Assembly (NCBI RefSeq): GCF_014199625.1
Contig: NZ_JACHNY010000002.1
Location: 496,001 to 560,000 of the forward strand
Origin: Sphingomonas abaci
GTDB taxonomy: Bacteria; Pseudomonadota; Alphaproteobacteria; Sphingomonadales; Sphingomonadaceae
Length of the DNA: 64,000 bases
Direction: 5' to 3'
Part shown: piece by piece, positions 9,376 to 17,594 of the stretch
Layout: each line of letters opens with the position of its first letter
How positions within the stretch are numbered: position 1 is the stretch's first letter
Notes under the pieces: generated by a model
What the model was told of the DNA's origin: nothing
What the model saw: only the letters and a program-made list of their open reading frames with translations
Database searches by the model: none
Translations under genes and position numbers: made by a program

Positions 9376-10106
9376 GCCTCGGTCCCGCCCTTGTAGTGGA
9401 AGGGGCATTTCCAGTCCGACCCGACCATCCGCCCGCTATACTGCCGTGCCTCGCTGGATTGGCCGTGGCGGGCGAGCATCGGATTGCGCGATCCGGCGAC
9501 CGCCTCGTCGCGAACCATGATCTTCTCGCGCATCGTCTCGTACTTGCCCTGGGCGCGGAGCACCTCGAACTGATCGTGTAGATTGAAAACCATGACCGGT
9601 CGAGAGAAACGCCGCGCCGGCCGGTTGGAGGCGGGATGCAGGCCGACCACGAAGAAGGCCTCGCCACCGAAGCTCAGCGAGAAATGCGGGCTGTCCGGAT
9701 CGGCGCTGACCGTCCGGTCATAGGGCAGGCCGCGCCACACATCCTTGTCCGACAGCGATTGGACGCGCGTCCAGAGCAGCCGCTCGAACTCCGCCTCCGT
9801 CAGGCCGTCCGGGCCATCGAAGATCACCGCCAGGCTGCGGAACAGGCGGGGATCTGCGCGATAGGCGGTGGCGAAGGCGAGCAGCCGTTCGTGGATACGC
9901 ACATCGTCCCAAGCGCTGTCCAAACTGCGGCACCCGACCGTCTCCAGCGTTCCCTTCGCCATCGCCGCCTTGGCGCCAACGCAGGGGAAGCCGGCATCGG
10001 CGATCCGGTCGAACAGCTCGGCGCGCAGCGGCTCGGCGGCGGGTGCGTCCCAGTCGAACATCGGTCTGATGGGGGGCAGGGGCGGCACGGGTCGGTCAAC
10101 GATCAT
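9372..10106 (-). CDS. YqcI/YcgG family protein (GntA-like haem-dependent N-hydroxylase)
   Basis: A 244-aa YqcI/YcgG family protein. The hallmarks are FPCVGAKAAMAKGTLE near the N-terminus, FGGEAFFVVGLHPASNRPARR in the middle and the conserved end HGQSSEARQYSGR followed by WKCPFHY. A characterised relative, as I recall it, is GntA, a haem-dependent N-hydroxylase acting on a cyclic guanidine in guanitoxin biosynthesis. No other guanitoxin genes are here, so a generic guanidino/amino N-hydroxylase is the safer inference. It is first in a two-gene operon with a DUF1989 gene, and an FNR-type box is centred about 70 bases upstream of its ATG. Confidence 0.8.
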   Translation of the reverse strand: MIVDRPVPPLPPIRPMFDWDAPAAEPLRAELFDRIADAGFPCVGAKAAMAKGTLETVGCRSLDSAWDDVRIHERLLAFATAYRADPRLFRSLAVIFDGPDGLTEAEFERLLWTRVQSLSDKDVWRGLPYDRTVSADPDSPHFSLSFGGEAFFVVGLHPASNRPARRFSRPVMVFNLHDQFEVLRAQGKYETMREKIMVRDEAVAGSRNPMLARHGQSSEARQYSGRMVGSDWKCPFHYKGGTEA

Positions 10107-10168
10107 GACCGGTCCAAAACCGGAGAACGGGCTTCGTTCCGACCCGCCTCTGATCCTAGAAGGGCGGG

Positions 10169-10182
10169 TTGATACGGATCAA
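10169..10182. promoter_or_regulatory. Perfect FNR/FixK-type box
   Basis: TTGATACGGATCAA matches the FNR/FixK consensus TTGAT-N4-ATCAA at all ten fixed positions. Its centre (about 10175.5) is 70 bases upstream of the YqcI/YcgG start codon; a class II site at -41.5 would put the transcription start near 10134 with a 28-base leader. It is about 164 bases from the divergent PhnA-like gene, so it more likely serves the minus-strand operon. Confidence 0.6.
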
Positions 10183-10345
10183 GACGATTTGCCGAGCCGT
10201 CCCGTCTCTTTGACGGTCGCAAAAAGTTCCCTGTCGTTCCCGAGGCATGGCTCGTCATGCCACCGGCTGACCCGGTTCGGTGGCGGCTGGCGCTTGTCAG
10301 CGGCGCGTCGCGCCCGCAAAGCACCTCAACCCCCACGGAGGTCCC

Positions 10346-10648
10346 ATGCAGGACGAAGACTACGTCTATGACGAGGCGAGCGGCGAGTGGCTGCCGGCGG
10401 CTGAGGCGGCTATCCGCGCCGAGGCCGCCGAGCGGGTCGAAGTCCGCGATGCCGTCGGCAATCTGCTGGCCGATGGCGATCAGGTGACGCTGATCAGAGA
10501 CCTCGACGTGAAAGGCGCGGGCCAGACGCTGAAGCGCGGCACGCTGATCAAGTCGATCCGCCTGACCGGCGACGACCAGGAGATCGATTGCAAATTCGAC
10601 GGGATCAAGGGGCTGGTGCTGCGCGCCGAATTCGTCCGCAAGCGCTGA
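10346..10648 (+). CDS. PhnA/YjdM-domain protein
   Basis: A 100-aa protein ending in the PhnA domain: RDAVGNLLADGDQVTLIRDL, then KGAGQTLKRGTLIKSIRLTG and KFDGIKGLVLRAEFVRKR. The start MQDEDYVYDEASGEWLPA is common in alphaproteobacterial members, which lack the zinc-ribbon N-terminus of E. coli YjdM (formerly PhnA). Despite the old name, a role in alkylphosphonate use is not established. The ATG at 10346 has a GGAGG ribosome-binding site about seven bases upstream, which decides it over in-frame codons further 5'. Confidence 0.85.
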   Translation: MQDEDYVYDEASGEWLPAAEAAIRAEAAERVEVRDAVGNLLADGDQVTLIRDLDVKGAGQTLKRGTLIKSIRLTGDDQEIDCKFDGIKGLVLRAEFVRKR

Positions 10649-10672
10649 ACCCGCCCGTGATGCCGGGCACGA

Positions 10673-11047
10673 TCACTGTGGGTCGTAATAACCCGCCCAG
10701 CCGGGCTTGGGTCGCCGATTGCGCGTCGTCCAGGCCCAGCCGGCCAGCCCCAGCCCGACCAGCGCAAACAGGCCGATCAGTCCCAGCGCCATCAACTGCA
10801 TTTCGGCGAGATAGCCGAGCACGATCGCGCCACCCAGGCCGATGACATAAATCACCGCCGCGAGCGCCACGCGGATGCGCGTGGCGCGAGTCTTCGCCAA
10901 AAACGGGGCCGGTGCGGCGAGCACCAGCGCCGACAGGGTCAGTGCCGCCGACACGATCGCGGAGCCGCCTGGCAGCAGGAACAGCAGGAACGACAGGATG
11001 ATCGTCGTCATCGCCCATAATGCGGCACAGAGCCTGATCTTCGACAT
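10673..11047 (-). CDS. Small four-helix membrane protein, unknown function
   Basis: A 124-aa protein with four predicted membrane helices, for example TTIILSFLLFLLPGG near the start and LGLIGLFALVGLGLAGWAW near the end, and a short basic and aromatic tail (RNRRPKPGWAGYYDPQ). I do not recognise a family. It converges with the PhnA-like gene, with 24 bases between stops, and has its own 73-base upstream gap. Confidence 0.6.
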   Translation of the reverse strand: MSKIRLCAALWAMTTIILSFLLFLLPGGSAIVSAALTLSALVLAAPAPFLAKTRATRIRVALAAVIYVIGLGGAIVLGYLAEMQLMALGLIGLFALVGLGLAGWAWTTRNRRPKPGWAGYYDPQ

Positions 11048-11120
11048 GCATTTCCCTCTTTGATCGGGCGCTTACCCTTGGTCACCGCCGCTTGCCAAGA
11101 CGTGGCTTGATCTGCTTTGG

Positions 11121-11954
11121 TCAGTGATCGCCATGACCGGGTTCATAGGCGTCCGGCCCTTCCGGCCCATGCGCCTGAAGGTAGCCCGTTTCCCCGTCCA
11201 TGATCCGCGCGGCAGTCAGCACGCCGGTGCGATAGGCGCCGGTGTCGACGCCGATCCGGTTCGCGCCGAAGAAGGGCTCGTCCGAATCCCAGCTATGGCC
11301 ATGCACGATCATCTTCTTGAAGCCGCGCCGGGCGTTCAGGAAATCGTCCCGGATCCACAACAGGTCGCGTTCCAGCTGGCGATGAAGCGAGACGCCCGGC
11401 CGCACCCCGGCATGGGCGAAGGCATAGTCGCCGATCAGCAGCAGCGTCTCGAGCGTCTGAAGCAGGCGCAGGTGCCGCGCGGACATGGCGTCGAGCAACT
11501 GGTCGCGAGCGCGGTAATGATCCTCGGGTGGCGCGTCCCAGGCAGGGGCGGTGACGCCGTAGGAGGCCAGCGTCTCCGCGCCGCCCACGCGGAGCCAGCC
11601 GGCTGCGGCGGGCGGCTGTTCGATATAGGTGAGCATCATCTGCTCGTGATTGCCCTTGAGGCACCGGGTTTCGAACGCATTGCCGGCGCGCATCCAGGCG
11701 ATGGTGGACAGCACCCTGGCGGAATCCGGCCCACGATCGACATAGTCGCCGCAGAAGATCAGCAACGGTCGCCGCCCGACCAACTGGTGGCGCTTGGAAT
11801 CCTGGGCGATCCGTTCCAGCAGCTTGATCAGCAGGTCGTAGCGGCCATGGATGTCGCCGATCGCATAGACGAGCTGGCCGTCGATCCGCCGCTTGGTGCG
11901 GTGGCGCACCTCCTCCTCGACCACGGCCGGCGGCGATGCGGGTTCAGCGGTCAC
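11121..11954 (-). CDS. Calcineurin-like metallophosphoesterase (serine/threonine phosphatase type)
   Basis: Predicted cytoplasmic PPP-type phosphatase of 277 aa with all metal-binding blocks: GDIHGRYD (about 33-40), GDYVDRG (about 65), KGNHEQ (about 97), FAHAGVRPG and MIVHGHS. Such enzymes dephosphorylate phosphoproteins or, in bacteria, dinucleoside polyphosphates or small phosphoesters; the substrate cannot be told here. The GTG start at 11954 is chosen because it overlaps the end of the upstream gene by 11 bases; the frame is open further upstream but only as antisense-like sequence. An ATG at 11978 is an alternative start. Likely co-transcribed with the proline-rich membrane protein. Confidence 0.82.
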   Translation of the reverse strand: MTAEPASPPAVVEEEVRHRTKRRIDGQLVYAIGDIHGRYDLLIKLLERIAQDSKRHQLVGRRPLLIFCGDYVDRGPDSARVLSTIAWMRAGNAFETRCLKGNHEQMMLTYIEQPPAAAGWLRVGGAETLASYGVTAPAWDAPPEDHYRARDQLLDAMSARHLRLLQTLETLLLIGDYAFAHAGVRPGVSLHRQLERDLLWIRDDFLNARRGFKKMIVHGHSWDSDEPFFGANRIGVDTGAYRTGVLTAARIMDGETGYLQAHGPEGPDAYEPGHGDH

Positions 11955-12675
11955 GCAGCGCGACCTGGGTGGCGGCATGAAGTTCGTCGGCGAGCGCATC
12001 ATAGCGGCGGATCGTGCCGTCGGGATCGTCGAGCGAGCGATCGAGCGCCCGGTTCCACGCCTTGGTCGCGCGCACGAGGGTGTCACGCGGCACCCCGGCG
12101 CGCACCGCCTGGCGATAGACCTGGACCAGCCGTCGATCCGCGTCGCGCACATCGCGGTAGATGCACGCATCCTCGTTGCTGCCTGGCCGGCAATTGGACG
12201 ACAGGTCGCCGGTCGCCAGCCAGGAAGGGCGGGCGGAAGCGGGACGGGCGATGCGGGTTCGCGCCGGCGCGGGTGCGACGCTGGCGACGCGGCGATCCGC
12301 CGGAACCGGAACCGGGGCAGGGTCCGGGGCGGGGGCCGGAGCGATCTCGCGCGGCGGCGGCGTCGCCGCGACCGGGGCAGGGGGCGCGACCGCTGTGAAG
12401 GCGACCGGCGCCGGAGCGGCGGTGGTCGGCGCCGGTCGGCTGGCGGTCGTGGGCGGCGACGGCCGATGCGCGACCTGCGCTTCGGTCAGGAAGAAGGCGA
12501 TCGAGCCGAGCGCGGCCACCGGCACCAGTCCGATCAGCCAGCGCGAGCGCGCCTCGGTTTGCGGCACCGGGACGATCGATCGGCCGGTGCCCACCTGCCC
12601 GCCACCATTGGTCGGCGTGCCGAAGATGCGCTCCAGGTCGGAAGAGATGTCTCGCGGGTCACCCGGCCGGGCCAT
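11944..12675 (-). CDS. Proline/alanine-rich membrane-anchored protein with LprI-like C-terminus
   Basis: A 243-aa protein: a cytoplasmic start (about 1-45), one membrane helix (WLIGLVPVAALGSIAFFL), a long Pro/Ala-rich linker (about 70-150) and a C-terminal helical domain with two cysteines (SNCRPGSNEDACIYRDV then LVQVYRQA and WNRALDRSLDDPDGTIRRYD). The C-terminus recalls the DUF1311/LprI fold but has fewer cysteines, so that link is tentative. The linker would span the periplasm. The ATG at 12675 (MARPGDPRD) is preferred; the next gene overlaps its 3' end. Confidence 0.65.
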   Translation of the reverse strand: MARPGDPRDISSDLERIFGTPTNGGGQVGTGRSIVPVPQTEARSRWLIGLVPVAALGSIAFFLTEAQVAHRPSPPTTASRPAPTTAAPAPVAFTAVAPPAPVAATPPPREIAPAPAPDPAPVPVPADRRVASVAPAPARTRIARPASARPSWLATGDLSSNCRPGSNEDACIYRDVRDADRRLVQVYRQAVRAGVPRDTLVRATKAWNRALDRSLDDPDGTIRRYDALADELHAATQVALRDR

Positions 12676-12757
12676 GGCGTATCCTTTGCGAAAATCCGGC
12701 ATTCTATCAACATCCTGTCCGTGAACGGATGCTGTATCGCTCCACCGCTGAATGGGT

Positions 12758-13852
12758 TCACGCACGGGCGAGGAACACCACGCCCGGCAACGCTGCGCTA
12801 GCGGTCGTCGCCCGCAGCCGGCCATCCGCCATCAGGTCGAATACGGCGACATTGCCCGACCGCTCATTGGCGACGAGCAGGTGGCGCTCCCGCTCCAGCA
12901 GCAGGAAGTGGCGCGGCCAGTTGCCCCCGGACTGGATATGCTGAAGCAGGGTCGGCGTCCCTCGCTCATCCAGCGCGAACACCGCGATCCTGTTGTCGCC
13001 GCGCACGGAAACGTAGAGCCGGCGGCCCGCTGTATCGACGGCGATATGCGCGCCATAGGCCGGTCCGCGCGCGTCGGCCGGCCGGATTGACTGTGCGCCA
13101 AGCGTGGTGAAGCGGCCATCGGGCTCCGCCGTCAGCGTGAACAGCTGGTTCGACAACTCGCTGACCAGATACGCGCGCGGCAGGCTGGGGTGGTGGGCCA
13201 TGTGGCGGGGGCCCGTGCCGGGCGGCGCCGTCCAGGCGGTGACGGTCGGTCCCGCCTGGCCGGTCGCGGGATCGATCGGCGTGGCGAAGATCGCATCCGC
13301 GCCCAGGTCGACCGAATGGAGCCAGCGCCCGTCGGCGGTGAAGCCGACCCAATGCGCGTGCGGACCCGCCTGTCGCGCCCTGTCCGGCCCAATGCCATGA
13401 TGCAGCAGCATCTGCGTCCCCTCCGGCCGACCCTGGGCGTCAAGCCGGAAGAGCGCGACCGTGCCGCTGCTGTAATTGGCCACCGCCAGTCGCCGTTCCG
13501 CCGGGTCGAGGGCGAGATGGCAGGGGGCCGCCCCGCCGCTGACCGTCAGGGCGATCCGCGACCAGTCCGGCGCATAGACGCCCACCCAATTGTCCGCCTC
13601 GTCGACGCAGTACCAGCGCCCGGCGCGGCTGCGCACGGCGAAGGAGGCATCGGCGATGCCGGCATTGGCGGTGCCGATGGTCCAACCCCGGTCGTCGGCA
13701 TAGGTCAACGGATAGAGGCCGACCCCACCTTCACTGGCATAGGCCCCGGCGATCAGGTGCGCGTCCGATCGCCCGCTGCCGAGCGCAGGCGCGGCCAGGC
13801 CGGCGGCGATGCCGGCAAGGGCCGAGCGACGCGTCAGCGTCAGGCCCGACAT
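12758..13852 (-). CDS. Exported lactonase-family seven-bladed beta-propeller protein
   Basis: A 364-aa protein of the 6-phosphogluconolactonase (YbhE/Pgl-like) beta-propeller family. Repeated blade motifs are visible: SGGAAPCHLALDPAERRLAV, AGPHAHWVGFTADGRWLHSV, GPRHMAHHPSLPRAYLV and GGNWPRHFLLLERERHLLVA. It begins with a Tat-type signal (TRRSALAGIAAGLAAPALG), so it should be folded before export. That makes a role in the cytoplasmic pentose phosphate pathway unlikely; hydrolysis of a periplasmic sugar lactone is more plausible. It is divergent from the secreted protease gene across about 105 bases. Confidence 0.85.
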   Translation of the reverse strand: MSGLTLTRRSALAGIAAGLAAPALGSGRSDAHLIAGAYASEGGVGLYPLTYADDRGWTIGTANAGIADASFAVRSRAGRWYCVDEADNWVGVYAPDWSRIALTVSGGAAPCHLALDPAERRLAVANYSSGTVALFRLDAQGRPEGTQMLLHHGIGPDRARQAGPHAHWVGFTADGRWLHSVDLGADAIFATPIDPATGQAGPTVTAWTAPPGTGPRHMAHHPSLPRAYLVSELSNQLFTLTAEPDGRFTTLGAQSIRPADARGPAYGAHIAVDTAGRRLYVSVRGDNRIAVFALDERGTPTLLQHIQSGGNWPRHFLLLERERHLLVANERSGNVAVFDLMADGRLRATTASAALPGVVFLARA

Positions 13853-13957
13853 GAAAGGTACCTATAGCACATGCGGCGACATTTTGCCGGACGGACGCGC
13901 AAGTGCAAGGGGCGGTTCACCGACGGTTCGGGAATTCCCTGTCAGGAAGTGGGACGA

Positions 13958-15253
13958 ATGGACAGGCGATGCTTTCAGTCGGCCCTGCTCGGGCTGGCGG
14001 CGACGATGGGGATGAGCGCGGCGACGGGGGCGCCGGCGGCGGAGCCGCCGCGCGTCCAGTCGCCCCAGCAGGCGGTGGCGCAGGATGCCGGCGAATATGC
14101 CATTGCCTTCCATCTGACGCTCGACCAGGCGGTCCGGCGCCTGACCGCGCAGGACGAGACGCTGGCGACCACCGATGCAATCGGCCGCGCCTTCGCCGAC
14201 CGGCTCGCCGGCATCGCCGTGGCGCCGGGGCCGGACTTCGCGATCGACGTGCTACTGACTGGCGACGCGCCGGTGCCCGATCGCTTCGTCACGGCGGCGG
14301 GATCGGTCGTCCTGATCCGCTTCCATACCGGGGCGGCGGCGACCCGCGCGCAAATGGCGGAGGCGATCCGGCTGCACCAGGCGGAGATTCGCGCCACGCT
14401 GCTGCGCCCCCCCGCGTTTGGCATCGACCAGCGCACCGGCACGATCGTCGCGGTGGTGGGCGACAGCGACATCGCGCGTGAGGGCGTCGAACCGCTCCGC
14501 GCCCGGCTGGCCGCGATCCTGTCCGCGCCGGTCCGGCTGCGGACGGTCGAGCGGCCCTCGGTGGACACGGCGGTGGAGGGTGGCGCGCGCGTCACCGGCG
14601 TCGATCCTGCGGACGGTCGGCGCTACGCCTGTACGACCGGCTTCGTGGTGACGGATGGTCAGCGAACCGGCATCGCAACCGCCGCCCATTGCCCCGACGC
14701 GCTGGACTATGTCGATGGCGAGGGACAGCGCCAGCCCCTCGCCTTCGTCGGACAATGGGGCTGGGGCTATCAGGACGTCCAAGTCAACGTCAGCGCCGAG
14801 CGGTTAGCCCCGCTCTTCTTCGCCGACACGCGCAAGACGGTGGCGCGCATCGTCACCGGCGGGCGCTCGCTGGCGGGCACGCGCGCCGGCGACTATGTCT
14901 GCCACCGGGGCGAGCGGACCGGCTATAGCTGCGCTCCCGTCGAGCTGACCGACTTCGCTCCCGCCGGCGACCTGTGCGGCGGCGCCTGCCTGCCGAGCTG
15001 GGTGACCGTCGCCGGGCCGAATTGCCGGGCGGGCGACAGCGGCGCACCGGTGTTCAGCGGCACCCGCGCCTATGGCATCGTCAAGGGCGGCAGCTATCGC
15101 CGCGACGGCAGCTGCGCCTTCTATTTCTACATGTCGACCGACTACCTGCCGACCGGCTGGGCGCTGCTGGCCGGGGTGTCACCGGTCACAAATCCCGTCA
15201 CCACCATTGCCCCATCTGTCGAGACCGGGCAGAGACAGGCCGGTCAACCGTGA
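13958..15253 (+). CDS. Secreted S1 (chymotrypsin-fold) serine protease with N-terminal pro-region
   Basis: A 431-aa precursor: signal peptide (about 1-28), a helical pro-region (about 40-200) resembling the alpha-lytic protease pro-domain, and a C-terminal protease domain. The likely triad is H244 in TAAHC, D273 in YQDVQV and S361 in GDSGAPVF. Paired cysteines (C225/C245, C315/C325, C340/C344) would form disulfides outside the cytoplasm. The ATG at 13958 follows an AGGAAG site; an upstream in-frame ATG lacks both a signal peptide and a ribosome-binding site. The M3 peptidase gene starts 49 bases downstream. Confidence 0.82.
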   Translation: MDRRCFQSALLGLAATMGMSAATGAPAAEPPRVQSPQQAVAQDAGEYAIAFHLTLDQAVRRLTAQDETLATTDAIGRAFADRLAGIAVAPGPDFAIDVLLTGDAPVPDRFVTAAGSVVLIRFHTGAAATRAQMAEAIRLHQAEIRATLLRPPAFGIDQRTGTIVAVVGDSDIAREGVEPLRARLAAILSAPVRLRTVERPSVDTAVEGGARVTGVDPADGRRYACTTGFVVTDGQRTGIATAAHCPDALDYVDGEGQRQPLAFVGQWGWGYQDVQVNVSAERLAPLFFADTRKTVARIVTGGRSLAGTRAGDYVCHRGERTGYSCAPVELTDFAPAGDLCGGACLPSWVTVAGPNCRAGDSGAPVFSGTRAYGIVKGGSYRRDGSCAFYFYMSTDYLPTGWALLAGVSPVTNPVTTIAPSVETGQRQAGQP

Positions 15254-15302
15254 CGATGGCCTGAGCCTTTCCTGCTGCCTTTCTCTTCCAACAAGGACCT
15301 CC

Positions 15303-17441
15303 ATGACGCGCTCGCTGCTTCTTCGTTCCTGCGCCGCCGCCTGCCTGCTGGCGGCGTGCATCACCGCCGCCGCGGCCGATGCCCAGACGGCGCGCGTCAA
15401 TCCGCTGACGGTCCAGAGCGACCTGCCATTTCAGGCCCCGCGCTTCGACCGGATCCAGGACAGCGACTACCAGCCCGCGATCGAGCGTGGCATCGCCGAA
15501 CAGGCCGCCGAAATGACGCGGATCGCCAATGATCCCGCCGCACCGACCTTCGACAACACCATCGTCGCCATGGAGCGGTCCGGCCGCATCCTCGACCGCG
15601 CCGGCCAGGCTTTTTCGGCGGTGGTCGGGGCCAACACCAACCCGGTGCTCGACAAGGTGCAGGAAGCGGTCGCGCCCAAGCTGGCGGCGCATGCGGACTC
15701 CATCTTCCTCGATCCGCGCCTGTTCGCGCGCGTCAAGTCGCTTTACGACCGGCGCGCCACGCTGAAGTTGACGCCGGAACAGGCGCAGGTTCTCGACATC
15801 ACGTATAACAACTTCATCCATGCCGGCGCGAAGCTGTCGGCCGGCGACCAGGCCAAGCTGCGCGTGCTGAACGGCAAGCTGTCTACGCTGGAGACGGCGT
15901 TCCAGCAGAAGCTGCTGGCGGCGGCCAAGGGCGGTGCGCTGGTCGTCGACGACAAGGCGCGGCTCGCCGGGCTGGACGATGCCCAGATCGCGGCGGCGGG
16001 TCAGGCCGCGCAGGAGCGGGGCCTGACCGGGAAGTATCTGCTGCCCCTTCAGAATACGACGCAGCAGCCGATGCTCCAGTCGCTGAGCGACCGGGCGACC
16101 CGACAGGCGCTGTTCGACGCAAGCTGGAACCGGGCGGAGCGCGGCGACGCGAACGACACGCGCTCGACCATCGTCCAGCTCGCCGCGCTGCGCGCGCAGA
16201 AGGCGCAGCTGCTCGGCTATCCCAACTATGCCGCCTATGTCCTGTATGACCAGATGGCCAAGACCCCGCAGGCGGCCAAGGCGTTCATGCAGCGGCTGAT
16301 CCCGGCGACGGCGGCCGAGCAGAAGCGCGAAGCGGCCGAGATCCAGAAAGTGATCGCCGCCAATGGTGGCGACTTCCAGCTCAAGCCCTGGGACTGGGAC
16401 CGCTATGCGGAGATGGTCCGCAAGGCGAAGTACGATCTCGACGAGAATGAGGTGAAGCCCTATTTCGAGATCAACCGGGTGCTGCAGGACGGCGTGTTCT
16501 ACGCCGCCAACCAGCTCTATGGCCTGACCTTCAAGGAGCGGAAGGACCTGCCGGTCTATCAGCCCGACGTGCGCGTCTTCACCGTCTACGACAAGGACGG
16601 GTCCGAGCTGGGGCTGATGTATTTCGACTATTGGAAGCGCGACAACAAGAATGGCGGCGCGTGGATGTCCAACTTCGTCGGCCAGTCCAAACTGCTCGGC
16701 ACCAAGCCGGTGATCTACAATGTCGCCAACTTCACCAAGCCGGCGCCGGGCCAGCCGGCGCTGATCAGCTTCGACGATGTAACGACGATGTTCCACGAAT
16801 TCGGCCATGCGCTGCACGGCCTGTTCGCCAACCAGACCTATCCGACTGTGTCGGGCACCAACACGGCGCGCGACTGGGTGGAATTCCCGTCGCAGTTCAA
16901 CGAGCATTGGGCGCTCGACCCCAAGGTGCTGGCGCATTACGCCAAGGACTATCGCACCGGCGCGCCGATGCCCGCGGCGCTGGTCGCCAAGGTGAAGAAC
17001 GCGGCGAAGTTCAACCAGGGCTATGCGCTGGGCGAACTGATCGCTTCGGCGATGCTCGATCAGGACTGGCATTCGCTGCCCGCCTCTGCAGGTCCGCAGG
17101 ATGTCGATGCGTTCGAGGCCAAGTCGCTCGGCCAGATGGGGCTGGACACCGCCGACGTGCCGCCGCGCTATCGCTCCAGCTATTTTCTCCACATCTGGGC
17201 GAACGGCTATGCGGCGGGCTATTACGCCTATCTTTGGACGCAGATGCTCGACGACGACGCTTATGCGTGGTTCGAGAAGCATGGCGGCATGACCCGCGCC
17301 AATGGCCAGCGTTTCCGCGACATGATCCTGTCCAAGGGACATAGCGAGGATTATGGCACCATGTTCCGCGCCTTCTATGGCAAGGATCCGGACATCGGCC
17401 CGATGCTGGAAGATCGCGGGCTGACCGGGACCGCCAACTGA
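15303..17441 (+). CDS. dcp: M3 family metallopeptidase (peptidyl-dipeptidase Dcp type), probable lipoprotein
   Basis: Zinc peptidase that removes C-terminal dipeptides from oligopeptides; 712 aa, the usual size. The metal site HEFGH is at 498-502, with the downstream glutamate region (DWVEFPSQFNEHW) and the substrate-binding tyrosines near GYAAGYYAYLW. The N-terminus is a signal with a lipobox ending at C19 (LLAAC), so it is predicted to be membrane-tethered in the periplasm. The ATG at 15303 follows AAGGACCTCC. It lies downstream of the secreted protease and ends in a strong hairpin, consistent with a two-gene proteolysis unit. Confidence 0.9.
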   Translation: MTRSLLLRSCAAACLLAACITAAAADAQTARVNPLTVQSDLPFQAPRFDRIQDSDYQPAIERGIAEQAAEMTRIANDPAAPTFDNTIVAMERSGRILDRAGQAFSAVVGANTNPVLDKVQEAVAPKLAAHADSIFLDPRLFARVKSLYDRRATLKLTPEQAQVLDITYNNFIHAGAKLSAGDQAKLRVLNGKLSTLETAFQQKLLAAAKGGALVVDDKARLAGLDDAQIAAAGQAAQERGLTGKYLLPLQNTTQQPMLQSLSDRATRQALFDASWNRAERGDANDTRSTIVQLAALRAQKAQLLGYPNYAAYVLYDQMAKTPQAAKAFMQRLIPATAAEQKREAAEIQKVIAANGGDFQLKPWDWDRYAEMVRKAKYDLDENEVKPYFEINRVLQDGVFYAANQLYGLTFKERKDLPVYQPDVRVFTVYDKDGSELGLMYFDYWKRDNKNGGAWMSNFVGQSKLLGTKPVIYNVANFTKPAPGQPALISFDDVTTMFHEFGHALHGLFANQTYPTVSGTNTARDWVEFPSQFNEHWALDPKVLAHYAKDYRTGAPMPAALVAKVKNAAKFNQGYALGELIASAMLDQDWHSLPASAGPQDVDAFEAKSLGQMGLDTADVPPRYRSSYFLHIWANGYAAGYYAYLWTQMLDDDAYAWFEKHGGMTRANGQRFRDMILSKGHSEDYGTMFRAFYGKDPDIGPMLEDRGLTGTAN

Positions 17442-17467
17442 CGGCGCCCTCTTCGTCCCGATCGCGA

Positions 17468-17507
17468 CGGCCGCCGCACTGCCCGTTTCGGGTCGGTGCG
17501 GCGGCCG
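17468..17507 (+). terminator. Hairpin terminator after the M3 peptidase gene
   Basis: Perfect 12-bp inverted repeat: CGGCCGCCGCAC (17468-17479) and its complement (17496-17507) around a 16-base loop, followed by TTCGTCT. It begins 26 bases after the stop. The T-tract is weak, so its termination efficiency is uncertain. Confidence 0.6.
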
Positions 17508-17532
17508 TTCGTCTATAATGGACCATGGGGGT

Positions 17533-17557
17533 GGAACTCCGATCCCGACGCGACGTA
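17533..17557 (+). promoter_or_regulatory. Candidate EcfG-type promoter for the antiporter gene
   Basis: GGAAC (17533-17537), 16 bases, CGTA (17554-17557). This matches the EcfG general-stress consensus GGAAC-N16/17-CGTT except for the last base. The predicted transcript would start about 30 bases before the TTG start at 17595. Chance matches are possible. Confidence 0.35.
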
Positions 17558-17594
17558 TGATTTGGAAACCCACCAGACGAAGGAGACGACCGGT

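Noticed and set aside
8773..10106. Complete guanitoxin or guanidine-carboxylase pathway
   Set aside because: Only one DUF1989 gene and one YqcI/YcgG gene are present; no carboxylase, cyclase, methyltransferase or kinase nearby.
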